From positions 124,001 to 188,000 of the forward strand of contig CACXCA010000015.1 in NCBI GenBank assembly GCA_902766045.1: 64,000 nt of DNA. The letters are read 5' to 3'. Made by a program: the position numbers and the translations under genes. The stretch comes from an uncultured Bacteroidales bacterium (GTDB taxonomy: Bacteria; Bacteroidota; Bacteroidia; Bacteroidales; Paludibacteraceae). A model generated the notes under the pieces. The model did not search any database. It saw only the letters and a program-made list of their open reading frames with translations, and was not told the DNA's origin. Position 1 is the stretch's first letter. Every line of letters starts with the position of its first letter. This document shows, one piece after another, positions 24,233-32,826 of the stretch.

Positions 24233-24352
24233 TGGCGTGCTGCGAGCAAACGAAGAAAAGGAATTACCGCAGATTCATTTAACCTTAAATCATTATTTTT
24301 ATACGCAACGAAAAATAATCAAAAAAAAATTTCGATTATTCAAAAACAAATT

Positions 24353-24360
24353 TAATTTTG
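24353..24360 (+). promoter_or_regulatory. -7 element for hppA
   Basis: TAATTTTG fits TAnnTTTG; a TTTCG lies 18 bases upstream as a weak -33 element. It would give a leader of about 145 bases before the ATG at 24513. Confidence 0.5.
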
Positions 24361-24420
24361 CTATACAGAATATTTAAAAATTGTTAATTGCTTTTTAGAA
24401 ACTAACCTAGAATCTTGAAG

Positions 24421-24465
24421 AGAATTTCCCGTTATGCTCGGAGACGAACGAAAGGGAAACATTCT
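24421..24465 (+). promoter_or_regulatory. Candidate structured leader of hppA
   Basis: AGAAT-TTCCC at 24421-24430 can pair with GGGAA-ACATTCT at 24454-24465 with a two-base bulge, and CGTT/AACG pair inside it, closing a loop ATGCTCGGAGACG. A 12-codon ORF (MLGDERKGNILM) starts in the loop. I do not recognise it as a known riboswitch; it may be a conserved leader element or just an incidental hairpin. Confidence 0.35.
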
Positions 24466-24512
24466 AATGTAAATGAAAAACATATTGTAAAATAATTTAA
24501 AAATAAACGCTC

Positions 24513-26702
24513 ATGGAAAGATTATTTTTTTTAGTGCTTTTAGCGTCGATGTTAGCTTTAGGTTTTGCCTTCTACTTCTATCGATGGATGAAGAAAGAAG
24601 ATGAAGGCTCTGATTTAATGAAAAAGATAGCACAATACGTTCGAGAAGGTGCCATGGCTTACCTAAAACAACAATACAAGGTGGTCATTATCGTATTTGC
24701 TGTCTTAGCAGTTATCTTTGCCATAATGGCTTGTTTCGGTTTGCAGAACAGCTGGGTACCTTTCGCCTTCCTAACTGGAGGTTTATTCTCTGGATTAGCG
24801 GGATTCTTTGGTATGAAGACTGCCACTTATGCTTCAGCCAGAACAGCTAATGCAGCTAAGAACAGTTTGAACAGCGGTTTGAAAGTCGCTTTCCGTTCGG
24901 GAGCTGTCATGGGACTAACCGTAGTAGGACTAGCCCTTTTAGATGTATCTGTTTGGTTTTTGATTTTGGATTATTTCATAGGTCCTGAACACCATCTTGT
25001 TACAATCACCACTACCATGTTGACCTTCGGAATGGGAGCCTCAACACAAGCTTTATTCGCCCGTGTGGGTGGTGGTATCTACACAAAGGCTGCCGATGTA
25101 GGTGCAGACCTTGTTGGTAAAACGGAATTCAACATCCCTGAGGATGACCCAAGAAACCCTGCTACAATTGCTGATAATGTAGGTGATAACGTTGGTGACG
25201 TTGCTGGTATGGGTGCCGATCTTTATGAGTCATACGCAGGTTCTATTCTGGCTACCATGGCCTTAGGTGCTTCTGCCTTTGCCTCTTCTACCATAGAAGG
25301 TATGCAGATCAAGGCGGTCTTAGCTCCTTGTTTAATCGCTGCAATCGGTGTTCTTCTTTCCTTATTAGGTATCTTCTTAGTTAAGACTAAAGAAGACGCT
25401 GGAATGAAAGAGTTGCTAGCTGCTCTAAGCAAAGGAACCAATGTAGCTGCTTTCCTTATTGCAATCGCTACATTAGGTGTATTCGCTTATCTCTTTGGTA
25501 CTGAGGACAACCGTTGGTGGCAAGTATCTCTTTCGGTTGTAGTAGGTCTATTGGCAGGTGTGATCATCGGAAAGTCAACAGAATACTACACATCACAAAC
25601 CTATCGTCCAACACAGAAAGTGTCTGAGAGTTCACAGACAGGTCCTGCTACCGTTATTATCTCAGGATTAGGATTAGGAATGTTATCAACTGCTATTCCT
25701 GTTGTGACAGTAGGATTTGCAATCGTATTATCTTATCTATGTGCAAACGGATTCCAACTAGCCTTCACAGCAGCCAACTTATCTATGGGCTTGTATGGTA
25801 TCGGAATCGCTGCAGTAGGTATGCTCTCCACATTAGGTATAACCTTGGCAACTGATGCATACGGACCAATCGCCGACAATGCTGGTGGTAACGCTGAGAT
25901 GAGTGGATTGGATCCTGAAGTAAGAAGACGTACAGATGCGTTGGATGCACTTGGAAACACAACTGCTGCCACAGGTAAAGGTTTCGCAATCGGTTCTGCA
26001 GCGCTCACGGCTCTTGCCTTATTAGCATCATACGTAGAAGAAATCAAGGTAGCGCTTATCCGTATGGGTGAAAGTCTGCCTAACGGAATGGATGCCGCAC
26101 AAGCAACATTGGTTGATTTCATGAACGCTTATAACGTGAACCTGATGAACCCTATCGTCTTGGTCGGTGTATTCATCGGTGCAATGATGGCATTCTTATT
26201 CTGCGGATTGACCATGAACGCAGTAGGAAGAGCTGCTCAAAAGATGGTGGAGGAAGTGCGTCGTCAGTTTAACACAATCAAAGGAATCCTGGAAGGTGAG
26301 GCAACTCCAGATTATGCTCGTTGCGTGGAGATTTCGACCAAGGGAGCACAACATGAGATGTTGTTACCATCTATTTTGGCTATCATCGTTCCAATCCTGA
26401 CAGGTTTGATACTAGGTATCGGAGGTGTATTAGGACTGTTGATCGGAGGACTAAGCACAGGCTTTGTATTAGCCGTATTCATGGCAAATGCAGGAGGAGC
26501 TTGGGATAACGCAAAGAAATATGTGGAAGAGGGCAATTTCGGCGGAAAAGGCTCTGAATGTCACAAAGCAACAGTTGTAGGAGACACCGTTGGAGACCCA
26601 TTCAAAGATACATCCGGACCATCTTTGAATATCCTAATCAAATTGATGAGTATGGTTTCCATCGTAATGGCTGGATTAACAGCATTTTGTCACCTACTCT
26701 AA
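24513..26702 (+). CDS. hppA: Membrane-bound ion-translocating pyrophosphatase
   Basis: A 729-residue, roughly 16-helix membrane protein that hydrolyses pyrophosphate and pumps H+ and/or Na+ out of the cytoplasm. Catalytic signatures are all present: [20 protein letters not shown] with [20 protein letters not shown], the second metal/PPi site [20 protein letters not shown] and the third [14 protein letters not shown] followed by [20 protein letters not shown]. In [11 protein letters not shown] (residues 481-491) alanine occupies the position where K+-independent enzymes carry lysine, so this should be a K+-dependent form, consistent with the Na+ or Na+/H+ pumps known in Bacteroides. The ion pumped cannot be fixed from sequence alone. 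Monocistronic; preceded by its own promoter and structured leader. Confidence 0.95.
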   Translation: MERLFFLVLLASMLALGFAFYFYRWMKKEDEGSDLMKKIAQYVREGAMAYLKQQYKVVIIVFAVLAVIFAIMACFGLQNSWVPFAFLTGGLFSGLAGFFGMKTATYASARTANAAKNSLNSGLKVAFRSGAVMGLTVVGLALLDVSVWFLILDYFIGPEHHLVTITTTMLTFGMGASTQALFARVGGGIYTKAADVGADLVGKTEFNIPEDDPRNPATIADNVGDNVGDVAGMGADLYESYAGSILATMALGASAFASSTIEGMQIKAVLAPCLIAAIGVLLSLLGIFLVKTKEDAGMKELLAALSKGTNVAAFLIAIATLGVFAYLFGTEDNRWWQVSLSVVVGLLAGVIIGKSTEYYTSQTYRPTQKVSESSQTGPATVIISGLGLGMLSTAIPVVTVGFAIVLSYLCANGFQLAFTAANLSMGLYGIGIAAVGMLSTLGITLATDAYGPIADNAGGNAEMSGLDPEVRRRTDALDALGNTTAATGKGFAIGSAALTALALLASYVEEIKVALIRMGESLPNGMDAAQATLVDFMNAYNVNLMNPIVLVGVFIGAMMAFLFCGLTMNAVGRAAQKMVEEVRRQFNTIKGILEGEATPDYARCVEISTKGAQHEMLLPSILAIIVPILTGLILGIGGVLGLLIGGLSTGFVLAVFMANAGGAWDNAKKYVEEGNFGGKGSECHKATVVGDTVGDPFKDTSGPSLNILIKLMSMVSIVMAGLTAFCHLL

Positions 26703-26721
26703 AAGATTCTCAAGAATCTTT
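26702..26721 (+). terminator. Hairpin after hppA (weak terminator)
   Basis: AAAGATTC and GAATCTTT pair perfectly around a TCAA loop directly after the hppA stop. No T tract follows on the plus strand, so it may stabilise the 3' end rather than terminate efficiently. Confidence 0.4.
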
Positions 26722-26753
26722 CAAAAAAACTATTCCATTTCTTCATTTTGTTC

Positions 26754-26761
26754 TATTTTTG
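26754..26761 (+). promoter_or_regulatory. -7 element for pyrBI
   Basis: TATTTTTG matches TAnnTTTG and lies about 115 bases upstream of pyrB, leaving a leader that contains two overlapping mini-ORFs (26771-26785 and 26782-26811) and the hairpin at 26816-26848. The -33 part is poor. Confidence 0.45.
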
Positions 26762-26815
26762 TAAAAGAAAATGAGTGAGAGATGAGATACAAAAAATATA
26801 ATAACCGTTAAAGGA

Positions 26816-26852
26816 AAGACCAATGCGACCTTGGCTCGCATTGGTCTTCTTT
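26816..26852 (+). terminator. Terminator/attenuator in the pyrBI leader
   Basis: A perfect 13-bp stem AAGACCAATGCGA (26816-26828) / TCGCATTGGTCTT (26836-26848) is followed by CTTTT. It ends 18 bases before the pyrB ATG. There is no room for a promoter between it and pyrB, so transcripts of pyrB must read through it; this fits an attenuator better than a simple hppA terminator. Confidence 0.7.
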
Positions 26853-26869
26853 TATAAACAAAGAAACCT

Positions 26870-27778
26870 ATGTCTATTAAGAGTTTAGTTTCAATCGCTG
26901 ACTATTCAAAAGAGAAGATCCTACAAATCTTGGATAAAGCAGCAAAGTTTGAAGAGAATCCGAATCAACGTATTCTTCAAGGGAAAGTGGTTGCCACCCT
27001 GTTTTTCGAGCCTTCAACGCGTACTCGTTTGAGTTTTGAAACAGCCGTCAATCGTTTAGGTGGCAGAATCATTGGATTCTCTGACGCATCCACCACAAGT
27101 GGTACCAAAGGAGAGACATTGAAAGACACCATTATTATGGTGAGCAACTACGCTGACTTAATCGTTATGCGTAATCCTATCGAAGGAGCTGCCCGCTATG
27201 CTTCTGAAGTATCCAGCGTGCCTGTCATCAACGCAGGTGATGGAGCAAACCAACACCCTACACAAACCATGCTCGACCTCTATTCCATCAAAAAGACACA
27301 AGGTCGATTGGAAAACCTAAAGATCTGCATGGTGGGAGACCTAAAATATGGCCGTACCGTTCACTCTCTCATCCAGGCTATGTCTCACTTCAACCCGACA
27401 TTCTCCTTTATCGCTCCTAAAGAATTGGAATTGCCAGAGGAATACAAAAGATTCTGCAAAGAACACAACATTCCTTTCGAAGAACATACGGAACTAAACG
27501 AGACCAATATCGCAGACGCAGATATATTGTATATGACAAGAGTTCAAAAAGAGCGTTTTACCGACCTTTTTGAATATGAGAAGGTAAAGGATGTTTATAC
27601 TCTACGAAACAAACTGTTGGAAAACACGAAGCCTAATCTTCGTATCTTGCACCCTCTCCCTCGTGTCAACGAAATAGACTACGATGTGGACAACAACGAG
27701 AAAGCATACTATTTCCAACAAGCTAAAAATGGAGTGTATGCACGTCAGGCAGTAATATGTGATTTGTTAGGACTTTAA
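26870..27778 (+). CDS. pyrB: Aspartate carbamoyltransferase catalytic subunit
   Basis: PyrB joins carbamoyl phosphate and aspartate to carbamoyl-aspartate, the committed step of pyrimidine synthesis. The 302-residue length is normal. Carbamoyl-phosphate contacts are [13 protein letters not shown] (near residue 48) and [12 protein letters not shown]; the aspartate loop carries MTRVQKERF, and [11 protein letters not shown] closes the site. It is followed 12 bases later by pyrI, so this is the class B, catalytic plus regulatory-subunit form that is allosterically controlled. A hairpin with T tract and a short leader ORF precede it (26754-26852), suggesting UTP-responsive attenuation as in enterobacterial pyrBI. 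Confidence 0.97.
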   Translation: MSIKSLVSIADYSKEKILQILDKAAKFEENPNQRILQGKVVATLFFEPSTRTRLSFETAVNRLGGRIIGFSDASTTSGTKGETLKDTIIMVSNYADLIVMRNPIEGAARYASEVSSVPVINAGDGANQHPTQTMLDLYSIKKTQGRLENLKICMVGDLKYGRTVHSLIQAMSHFNPTFSFIAPKELELPEEYKRFCKEHNIPFEEHTELNETNIADADILYMTRVQKERFTDLFEYEKVKDVYTLRNKLLENTKPNLRILHPLPRVNEIDYDVDNNEKAYYFQQAKNGVYARQAVICDLLGL

Positions 27779-27790
27779 AGATTATTGAAC

Positions 27791-28243
27791 ATGGAAAAAG
27801 AATTAAAAGTAGCAGCGCTTCGCAACGGCACAGTGATTGATCATATTCCATCTGAAAAATTATTTCAGGTAATCACACTTCTCGGATTGGAGAATGTTTC
27901 CAACCAAGTGACATTCGGCTACAACCTAGATAGTAAGAAATTAGGCAAGAAAGCCATCATAAAAGTGTCTGACAAATACCTCAGTCAGGACGAAGTCAAC
28001 AAAATAGCTGTCTTGGCTCCTAACGCCAAAATCAACATCATCAAAGAGTATGATGTAGCAGAAAAGATGCAACTTCAATTACCGGATGAATACATTGGGT
28101 TACTTAAATGTAAAAACCCTAAATGCATCACAAACAACGAACCGATGAAGACAAAGTTTCGCACACTAGACAAGAGCAAAGTCATCTTTAAATGCTATTA
28201 CTGCGAACGAATCGTTGAAGGTGAAAATGTTGAAATCCTATAA
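27791..28243 (+). CDS. pyrI: Aspartate carbamoyltransferase regulatory subunit
   Basis: PyrI binds CTP/ATP and gives feedback control to PyrB. About 150 residues from the ATG at 27791 (a TTG 6 bases upstream is less likely). The N-terminal nucleotide-binding domain holds ALRNGTVIDHIPSEKLFQVI and the C-terminal zinc domain has the four cysteines in LLKCKNPKCITNNEP and VIFKCYYCERIVEG. Length and both domains are typical. It lies in the pyrB operon, which is the standard arrangement in Bacteroidota and enterobacteria. Confidence 0.97.
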   Translation: MEKELKVAALRNGTVIDHIPSEKLFQVITLLGLENVSNQVTFGYNLDSKKLGKKAIIKVSDKYLSQDEVNKIAVLAPNAKINIIKEYDVAEKMQLQLPDEYIGLLKCKNPKCITNNEPMKTKFRTLDKSKVIFKCYYCERIVEGENVEIL

Positions 28244-28262
28244 TCGCTAATTCAAAAAGAAT

Positions 28263-28829
28263 ATGAAACGTACTTTCAAACCTGGAACAATGATTTATCC
28301 TCTGCCTGCAGCTCTCATAAGCTGCGGCAAGAATGAAGAGGAATACAATATCTTCACAGTTTCATGGATTGGCACCATCTGTTCCGATCCTGCAATGTGC
28401 TACATCTCTGTTCGTCCAAGTCGTCACTCTTACGACATCATCAAGCGTAACGGAGAATTTGTCATCAACCTGACGAATGAAGACCTTGCGTATGCTACTG
28501 ATTGGTGCGGTGTGAAATCAGGTAGAGATTTCAATAAATTCAAAGAGATGAAACTCACCCCTGCGAAAACATCCGTAATCGATTCGGTGCTGATAGAAGA
28601 ATCCCCTCTTTCCATTGAATGTAAGGTGAAACAAATCATACCGCTCGGATCTCACGACATGTTTATTGCAGAAGTAGTCAATGTCTTGGCCGACGAGAAA
28701 TACATCGACAAAGAGACGGATGCTTTCAACTTATCCGACGCCAAACTAATGGCCTACAACCACGGCAACTACTACAAGCTCGGAGAAAAGATTGGTAAGT
28801 TCGGCTGGTCTGTTCAAAAGAAGAAATAG
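28263..28829 (+). CDS. Flavin reductase-like protein (DIM6/NTAB family)
   Basis: A 188-residue FMN-binding split-barrel protein. The family's flavin-binding segment appears as NIFTVSWIGTICSDPAMCYI followed by SVRPSRHSYDIIKRNGEFVI, then NLTNEDLAYATDWCGVKSG. Such proteins reduce or bind flavin and supply reduced FMN to partner enzymes, but many have no known partner. It begins 20 bases after pyrI and may be co-transcribed with pyrBI; no partner oxygenase is nearby. Family call is good, function open. Confidence 0.85.
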   Translation: MKRTFKPGTMIYPLPAALISCGKNEEEYNIFTVSWIGTICSDPAMCYISVRPSRHSYDIIKRNGEFVINLTNEDLAYATDWCGVKSGRDFNKFKEMKLTPAKTSVIDSVLIEESPLSIECKVKQIIPLGSHDMFIAEVVNVLADEKYIDKETDAFNLSDAKLMAYNHGNYYKLGEKIGKFGWSVQKKK

Positions 28830-28840
28830 ACCAAGCTCGT

Positions 28841-28957
28841 CTAATCATCCTGATGCTCTTTCCGTCCCTTCCGTATCACTTTTACGTAAAGCGTAATAGT
28901 GATTGCAAGGATGGTGCCCTGAACAATGGTCATAATCAAAAGCGGAAGCGTATTCAT
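28841..28957 (-). CDS. 38-residue single-helix protein, MetS-like partner of the symporter
   Basis: A short minus-strand ORF encoding MNTLPLLIMTIVQGTILAIT, then ITLYVKVIRKGRKEHQDD, with one transmembrane helix and a basic C-terminal end. Its start lies 11 bases after the stop of the sodium symporter, on the same strand, so the two are one transcript. Layout and topology resemble MetS, the small subunit required by the methionine/alanine NSS transporter MetP in Corynebacterium, and other small single-helix proteins attached to prokaryotic NSS transporters. It is below usual gene-calling cut-offs. Confidence 0.65.
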   Translation of the reverse strand: MNTLPLLIMTIVQGTILAITITLYVKVIRKGRKEHQDD

Positions 28958-28968
28958 ATCACTGATTA

Positions 28969-30618
28969 TTAATTATCGTTATCAGATTGCAGATCCTGCA
29001 TTCTTTGTTCTTTTATTTTCTTCTCACGGATTCGACCCGTGTAAAATATCAATGCCCATATCAGAAGGAGAAGGCATAATAAATAGACACGTGTCGCATC
29101 TATATAGGCAAGGTTAGGATCCGACAGATCCACGCCCTTGTGCATAAGTTGTCCGATAATAGAGCTGCCATCCACTTCCCATCCCTTCCAACTGATCAAG
29201 CTCCAATCACCATTCAACGGCTTTATCAACGAAGAGACAAAGATGACAATCAACATCGTAGGGGTAACATACTTGATGATGTACCGAAAGAACGAAGGAA
29301 TTTTCAGATCTGCATGGTCGTTGATGATCTGCCAACCTTTCTCAGCCCCCATAATCCAAGAGAATGCTATCGACTCTAACATGGCAAATAAGAAAAGTGC
29401 CATAGTACCACCCCAGTAATCATATTCATCAAAAACACCTTTTTCGAAGAATATCACACACGGAAAAGCTAAAAGAAGAATAACAAGTCCCGTGATATAA
29501 GATGATTTCTTCTGACTCCAATTATAACTCTTTGAGACATACGCCACCGAAGGCTGTATAGTAGAAAGCGTTGATGTGATACTAGCAAAAAAGAGCAATC
29601 CGAAGAATGCGAAGCCTGCTAAATTCGACAAGACTGGTCCCCATTGCTCAAACAGATATGGCATGGTTCGGAAGCCCAATCCGAAGCCACCCGACTGTGT
29701 CAGTTCAATCACTCTGTCTATTCCGAAATAACCGATTGAGATAGGAATGATGATAGAGCTTCCCAACACCACCTCTGTAAATTCATTCGTGAAGGCTGAG
29801 GTCAATGAGCTCAACGCAATATCTTCATTTTTCTTCAAATACGAAGCATACGATTGAACAGCCCCCATACCCAGGGACAAGGTGAAAAAGACTTGTCCAG
29901 CCGCTGCCAACCACACCTTAGGGTTATACAAAGAATCAAACTGTGGCGTCCATAAGAAATTCAGCCCAACCGTACCGTCGAACACGGCACCTTTCTCGCC
30001 CGCCTTCAATGTAAAAGCTTGATAGACAAGAAACAATCCAAAAAGAATCAACAACGGCATACACACCTTCGCCACTCTTTCTATACCACCCGAGACGCCC
30101 TTGCTCAATATATAGACATTCAAAAGCAAGCAGAAAGCAAACGAGAGAATGGTATCATACGGAATGCCCGACATGGAAACAGACAAATGAAGATAATCAT
30201 CAAAGAACTGTGACACCTGCGACTCTGTCAGTCCGTCGAAAGAGCCGAATAAAGAGTGGAACATATACGAGAATATCCAACTCTCGATAAAGCAGTAGTA
30301 GGAGGAAATTATGATACTGGAAAACAATCCTAAAGACCCTATATAACGCCAACACACATGGCGATTGACTCTTTGCATAAGCATCGGAGGAGAGTGGTGT
30401 CCTCGCTGTCCCCCCAGCTTACCAATTGACCATTCAATCATCGTCATTGGTATGCCCAACAACACAAATGACACGAGATAAGGTATGATAAACGCTCCGC
30501 CTCCATTTTGAATTGCTTGAATAGGGAAACGAAGGAAATTACCTAATCCCACAGCACTACCTGCCATGGCAAGGATAAGACCGATTCTTGAATTCCATGA
30601 TTGATTTTTCTGTACCAT
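28969..30618 (-). CDS. Sodium-dependent NSS-family symporter
   Basis: A 549-residue polytopic transporter of the neurotransmitter:sodium symporter family (SLC6/LeuT fold, about 12 helices). The diagnostic helix 1 is IGLILAMAGSAVGLGNFLRF with PIQAIQNGGGAFIIPYLVS directly after, containing the Na+ and substrate contacts; the helix 6 region and the extracellular gate appear later (FFTLSLGMGAVQSYASYLKK). It should import an amino acid or similar compound with Na+. The substrate is not deducible. It is followed on the same strand by a MetS-like 38-residue ORF. Upstream, TAATTTTG at 30650-30657 is a plausible -7 element. Confidence 0.92.
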   Translation of the reverse strand: MVQKNQSWNSRIGLILAMAGSAVGLGNFLRFPIQAIQNGGGAFIIPYLVSFVLLGIPMTMIEWSIGKLGGQRGHHSPPMLMQRVNRHVCWRYIGSLGLFSSIIISSYYCFIESWIFSYMFHSLFGSFDGLTESQVSQFFDDYLHLSVSMSGIPYDTILSFAFCLLLNVYILSKGVSGGIERVAKVCMPLLILFGLFLVYQAFTLKAGEKGAVFDGTVGLNFLWTPQFDSLYNPKVWLAAAGQVFFTLSLGMGAVQSYASYLKKNEDIALSSLTSAFTNEFTEVVLGSSIIIPISIGYFGIDRVIELTQSGGFGLGFRTMPYLFEQWGPVLSNLAGFAFFGLLFFASITSTLSTIQPSVAYVSKSYNWSQKKSSYITGLVILLLAFPCVIFFEKGVFDEYDYWGGTMALFLFAMLESIAFSWIMGAEKGWQIINDHADLKIPSFFRYIIKYVTPTMLIVIFVSSLIKPLNGDWSLISWKGWEVDGSSIIGQLMHKGVDLSDPNLAYIDATRVYLLCLLLLIWALIFYTGRIREKKIKEQRMQDLQSDNDN

Positions 30619-30649
30619 AGTCTCTTCCGTTTATACGCTCTATAAACTG

Positions 30650-30657
30650 CAAAATTA
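30650..30657 (-). promoter_or_regulatory. -7 element for the NSS symporter
   Basis: Minus-strand TAATTTTG matches TAnnTTTG and lies about 32 bases before the symporter ATG at 30618; the -33 element is not clear. Confidence 0.45.
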
Positions 30658-30744
30658 ATGATTTTATACAATAAAAGAGATATTAGTCCATATCAATACC
30701 ACACATTTTTCAAACCTCTGCCACAATTTGGCGTAGATTTAAAT

Positions 30745-30752
30745 TATTTTTG
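30745..30752 (+). promoter_or_regulatory. -7 element before the WYL remnant and exonuclease
   Basis: TATTTTTG fits TAnnTTTG and lies about 20 bases upstream of the pseudogene ATG at 30773. A TTTG occurs 14 bases further upstream, closer than ideal. Confidence 0.45.
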
Positions 30753-30772
30753 TAGAAAAAAATTCAACTGAT

Positions 30773-31006
30773 ATGGTTCATAATGAGAAAGGGCAAAGTC
30801 TGATTAGCAAGTATGTCAGGATAATAGATATCATCTATCGCAAAAAAAGATCTCTTTTAAAGAGCTGAATGATCAATGGGTGCAAGACACAGATATCAGC
30901 AGAGGTGTGGATCTTCCCAAAAGAAGTGCTTGAGCCCCTCTGGTTTCGTGATGAGATGACCAAGAAGATAAAAAGGATGTGGGATAATTACAAAAAGAAG
31001 AAATGA
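30773..31006 (+). pseudogene. Decayed WYL-domain regulator
   Basis: Three frames together spell the two ends of a Bacteroidota WYL-domain transcription regulator. The first 31 codons read SLISKYVRIIDIIYRKKRS; a shift in the run of seven A at 30842-30848 continues as SFKELNDQWVQDTDISRGVD and stops; another shift continues PKEVLEPLWFRDEMTKKIKR to a normal end MWDNYKKKK. The N-terminal winged-helix start and the typical C-terminal end are therefore joined with the whole central WYL part (some 250 residues) deleted. The final TGA overlaps the exonuclease ATG, as an intact gene pair would. Reading is direct; family assignment rests on the end motifs. Confidence 0.75.
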
Positions 31007-31494
31007 AAGATTTTGCAGCAATCGATTTTGAGACCGCCAATTACGAACGCTCTTCTGTCTGTTCGGTCGGGGTTGTTATTGTACGAGATGGAGAGATCAT
31101 AGACTCATTCTACTCGCTTATTCAACCGGAACCCAACTATTATAATTACTGGTGTTCTTTGGTGCATGGGTTATGTCAGCAAGACACAGAAGAGGCGCCC
31201 GTATTTCCTAAAGTATGGTCACAAATAGAACCACTCATAGAGGGTTTGCCGTTGGTGGCTCACAACAAACCATTTGATGAAGGATGTCTGAAAGCAGTTT
31301 TCAAAGTCTATCAGATGGACTATCCCGATTATGAATTTTACGATACACTATGTGTATCCCGTCGGGTCTTCCCTCACTTGGAGAACCATCAGCTACACAC
31401 TGTAGCCGCCCAATGTGGTTACAACCTAGAGAACCATCACCACGCATTAGCTGATGCGGAGGCTTGTGCTTGGATTGCTAGGGAGATATTGTGA
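31003..31494 (+). CDS. DEDDh 3'-5' exonuclease (DNA polymerase III epsilon-like)
   Basis: A 163-residue exonuclease domain protein. The DEDDh residues are visible: Asp and Glu in AAIDFETANYERSSVCS, the second Asp in AHNKPFDEGCLKAV, and His/Asp in HHALADAEACAWIA. Single-domain proteins of this length are common in Bacteroidota and act on single-stranded DNA or RNA ends; it is not the polymerase epsilon subunit proper. Its ATG overlaps the stop of the decayed WYL regulator, so it was once coupled to that gene. It appears intact and may now be expressed from the promoter at 30745. Confidence 0.88.
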   Translation: MKDFAAIDFETANYERSSVCSVGVVIVRDGEIIDSFYSLIQPEPNYYNYWCSLVHGLCQQDTEEAPVFPKVWSQIEPLIEGLPLVAHNKPFDEGCLKAVFKVYQMDYPDYEFYDTLCVSRRVFPHLENHQLHTVAAQCGYNLENHHHALADAEACAWIAREIL

Positions 31495-31509
31495 AAAAGA
31501 TAAAATTGT

Positions 31510-31517
31510 TATATTTG
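31510..31517 (+). promoter_or_regulatory. Promoter for the 31540 gene
   Basis: TATATTTG matches TAnnTTTG, with TTG at 31489-31491 18 bases upstream. It sits 22 bases before the ATG at 31540, after the exonuclease stop. Confidence 0.55.
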
Positions 31518-31539
31518 TCCATATTTTATTTTGCATTAT

Positions 31540-32757
31540 ATGAGAAAGAAATGTTTGTTTTTAATCATCACCTTACTTACGTCAATCATGACGTATGCAA
31601 ATGATTATGAAGTGTATGTTAATGGTTCTTCGCTCGAACCGGCAGAAGCGGATGACGTTAACATTGAAGTGAAAGAAGAGATCTTGACGATTCGCTTGGG
31701 TGACGATGACAAAGCCTATGTTGATGTTGATTATACGTTCTATAATCACGGAGAGAAGACAGATATGTTGGTGGCCTTTGTTGCTAATTTTCCTTATAAT
31801 GTAGGACCTGCGATAGATTCCATCAACCTATTTGACGGCAGTCCGTATATTCATGATTTTACAGTTGAAATGAACGGGGACTCTTTGCCTGTAAAAACAT
31901 TTGTTAAAGATTTACCACAAAACTTCAAACCAGAATTACTCGTTTATGATTATGGTGATTTTATTTACAACGGAAAACATCTCTGGCAATATCTTTATAC
32001 TTTCCCTGCCATATTTGTCAAAGGCGAGAATAAAATACATCACACCTATTCATATGACCTTCTACCCTCAAATTTCTCACTTTGGAATCTAGAGTATGAA
32101 CTCTCTCCTGCTTCTCACTGGAAAGGTGGGAAGATAGGCAAGTTCACACTTCGTGTTGAATGTCCCAACACCGCAAAGCATTTTCGTGTTGACTGTGAAG
32201 ACTTAAATGGCACATATCCTATTTTCACAAAAGGAGTTGGAAAATACAAACACGATACATGGTACTGCGAACCAGAAAAAAGTCTTACAATTTCTATGCG
32301 TGATGCTGTTGCACAATGGACAATGTACAACTATAGCCCAAAGAAGAGACTTGATATTTATGCAGTGGCAAGCACTTACAATCTTGACATTTACAATGAT
32401 TTCATGACCGCAGATTGCCACATAAACGTACCTTACGGATATACTTACGACAGAAATCCACGTTTTGAACCGATTGATGGCAATTTGAAAGGACAGTCAA
32501 GAATACTGCGAAACATTCCTTATGCCCATCGTGGCTACATATTTAAGACGAAAAGCATGAAAAAGGTTTTCGAAAAACTTTGGTGGTATATTCCTGACTC
32601 TACTTATGTACCTGATATGTCTGATTTCACAAAGAAGGAGATCGAATTTATAAATGGTACGTATAAAACCGAACATGAAGATCTCATTTATCCTGCATCT
32701 AGAATTCCCTTTACCATTTATGTTGATAAAGATAAACTGGAAGAGGAAATAAGATGA
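31540..32757 (+). CDS. Exported DUF4424-like protein
   Basis: About 405 residues from the ATG at 31540 (the upstream TTG start is rejected). A signal peptide (KKCLFLIITLLTSIMTYA) leads into a beta-rich protein. The stretch DDKAYVDVDYTFYNHGEKTD resembles the DUF4424 pattern, secreted proteins with beta-sandwich regions and no known function; the rest (NGDSLPVKTFVKDLPQNF and later) shows nothing I recognise. Probably periplasmic or surface. It has its own promoter and stands apart from the genes on either side. Weak family call. Confidence 0.6.
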   Translation: MRKKCLFLIITLLTSIMTYANDYEVYVNGSSLEPAEADDVNIEVKEEILTIRLGDDDKAYVDVDYTFYNHGEKTDMLVAFVANFPYNVGPAIDSINLFDGSPYIHDFTVEMNGDSLPVKTFVKDLPQNFKPELLVYDYGDFIYNGKHLWQYLYTFPAIFVKGENKIHHTYSYDLLPSNFSLWNLEYELSPASHWKGGKIGKFTLRVECPNTAKHFRVDCEDLNGTYPIFTKGVGKYKHDTWYCEPEKSLTISMRDAVAQWTMYNYSPKKRLDIYAVASTYNLDIYNDFMTADCHINVPYGYTYDRNPRFEPIDGNLKGQSRILRNIPYAHRGYIFKTKSMKKVFEKLWWYIPDSTYVPDMSDFTKKEIEFINGTYKTEHEDLIYPASRIPFTIYVDKDKLEEEIR

Positions 32758-32826
32758 AAGATGGTGCGATACACTACTACCGCACCATCTGACTTTTCTT
32801 CAAACACATCACTAATTTAAAGAGTG

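Larger units (their letters stand above)
24117..24512. other. Gene-free stretch before hppA
   Basis: No convincing ORF. It holds a degenerate copy of a palindromic repeat (24206-24232), a -7 element TAATTTTG (24353-24360) and a leader of about 145 bases with an internal stem (24421-24465) before the hppA ATG at 24513. Confidence 0.7.

Noticed and set aside
24206-24260. Insertion sequence end
   Set aside because: No transposase or matching inverted repeats at a distance were found; the fragment fits the short palindromic repeat family.
31003-31494. DNA polymerase III epsilon subunit DnaQ
   Set aside because: Only the exonuclease domain is present (163 residues) and no clamp-binding or polymerase-binding tail is visible; the context is a decayed WYL regulator, not replication genes.
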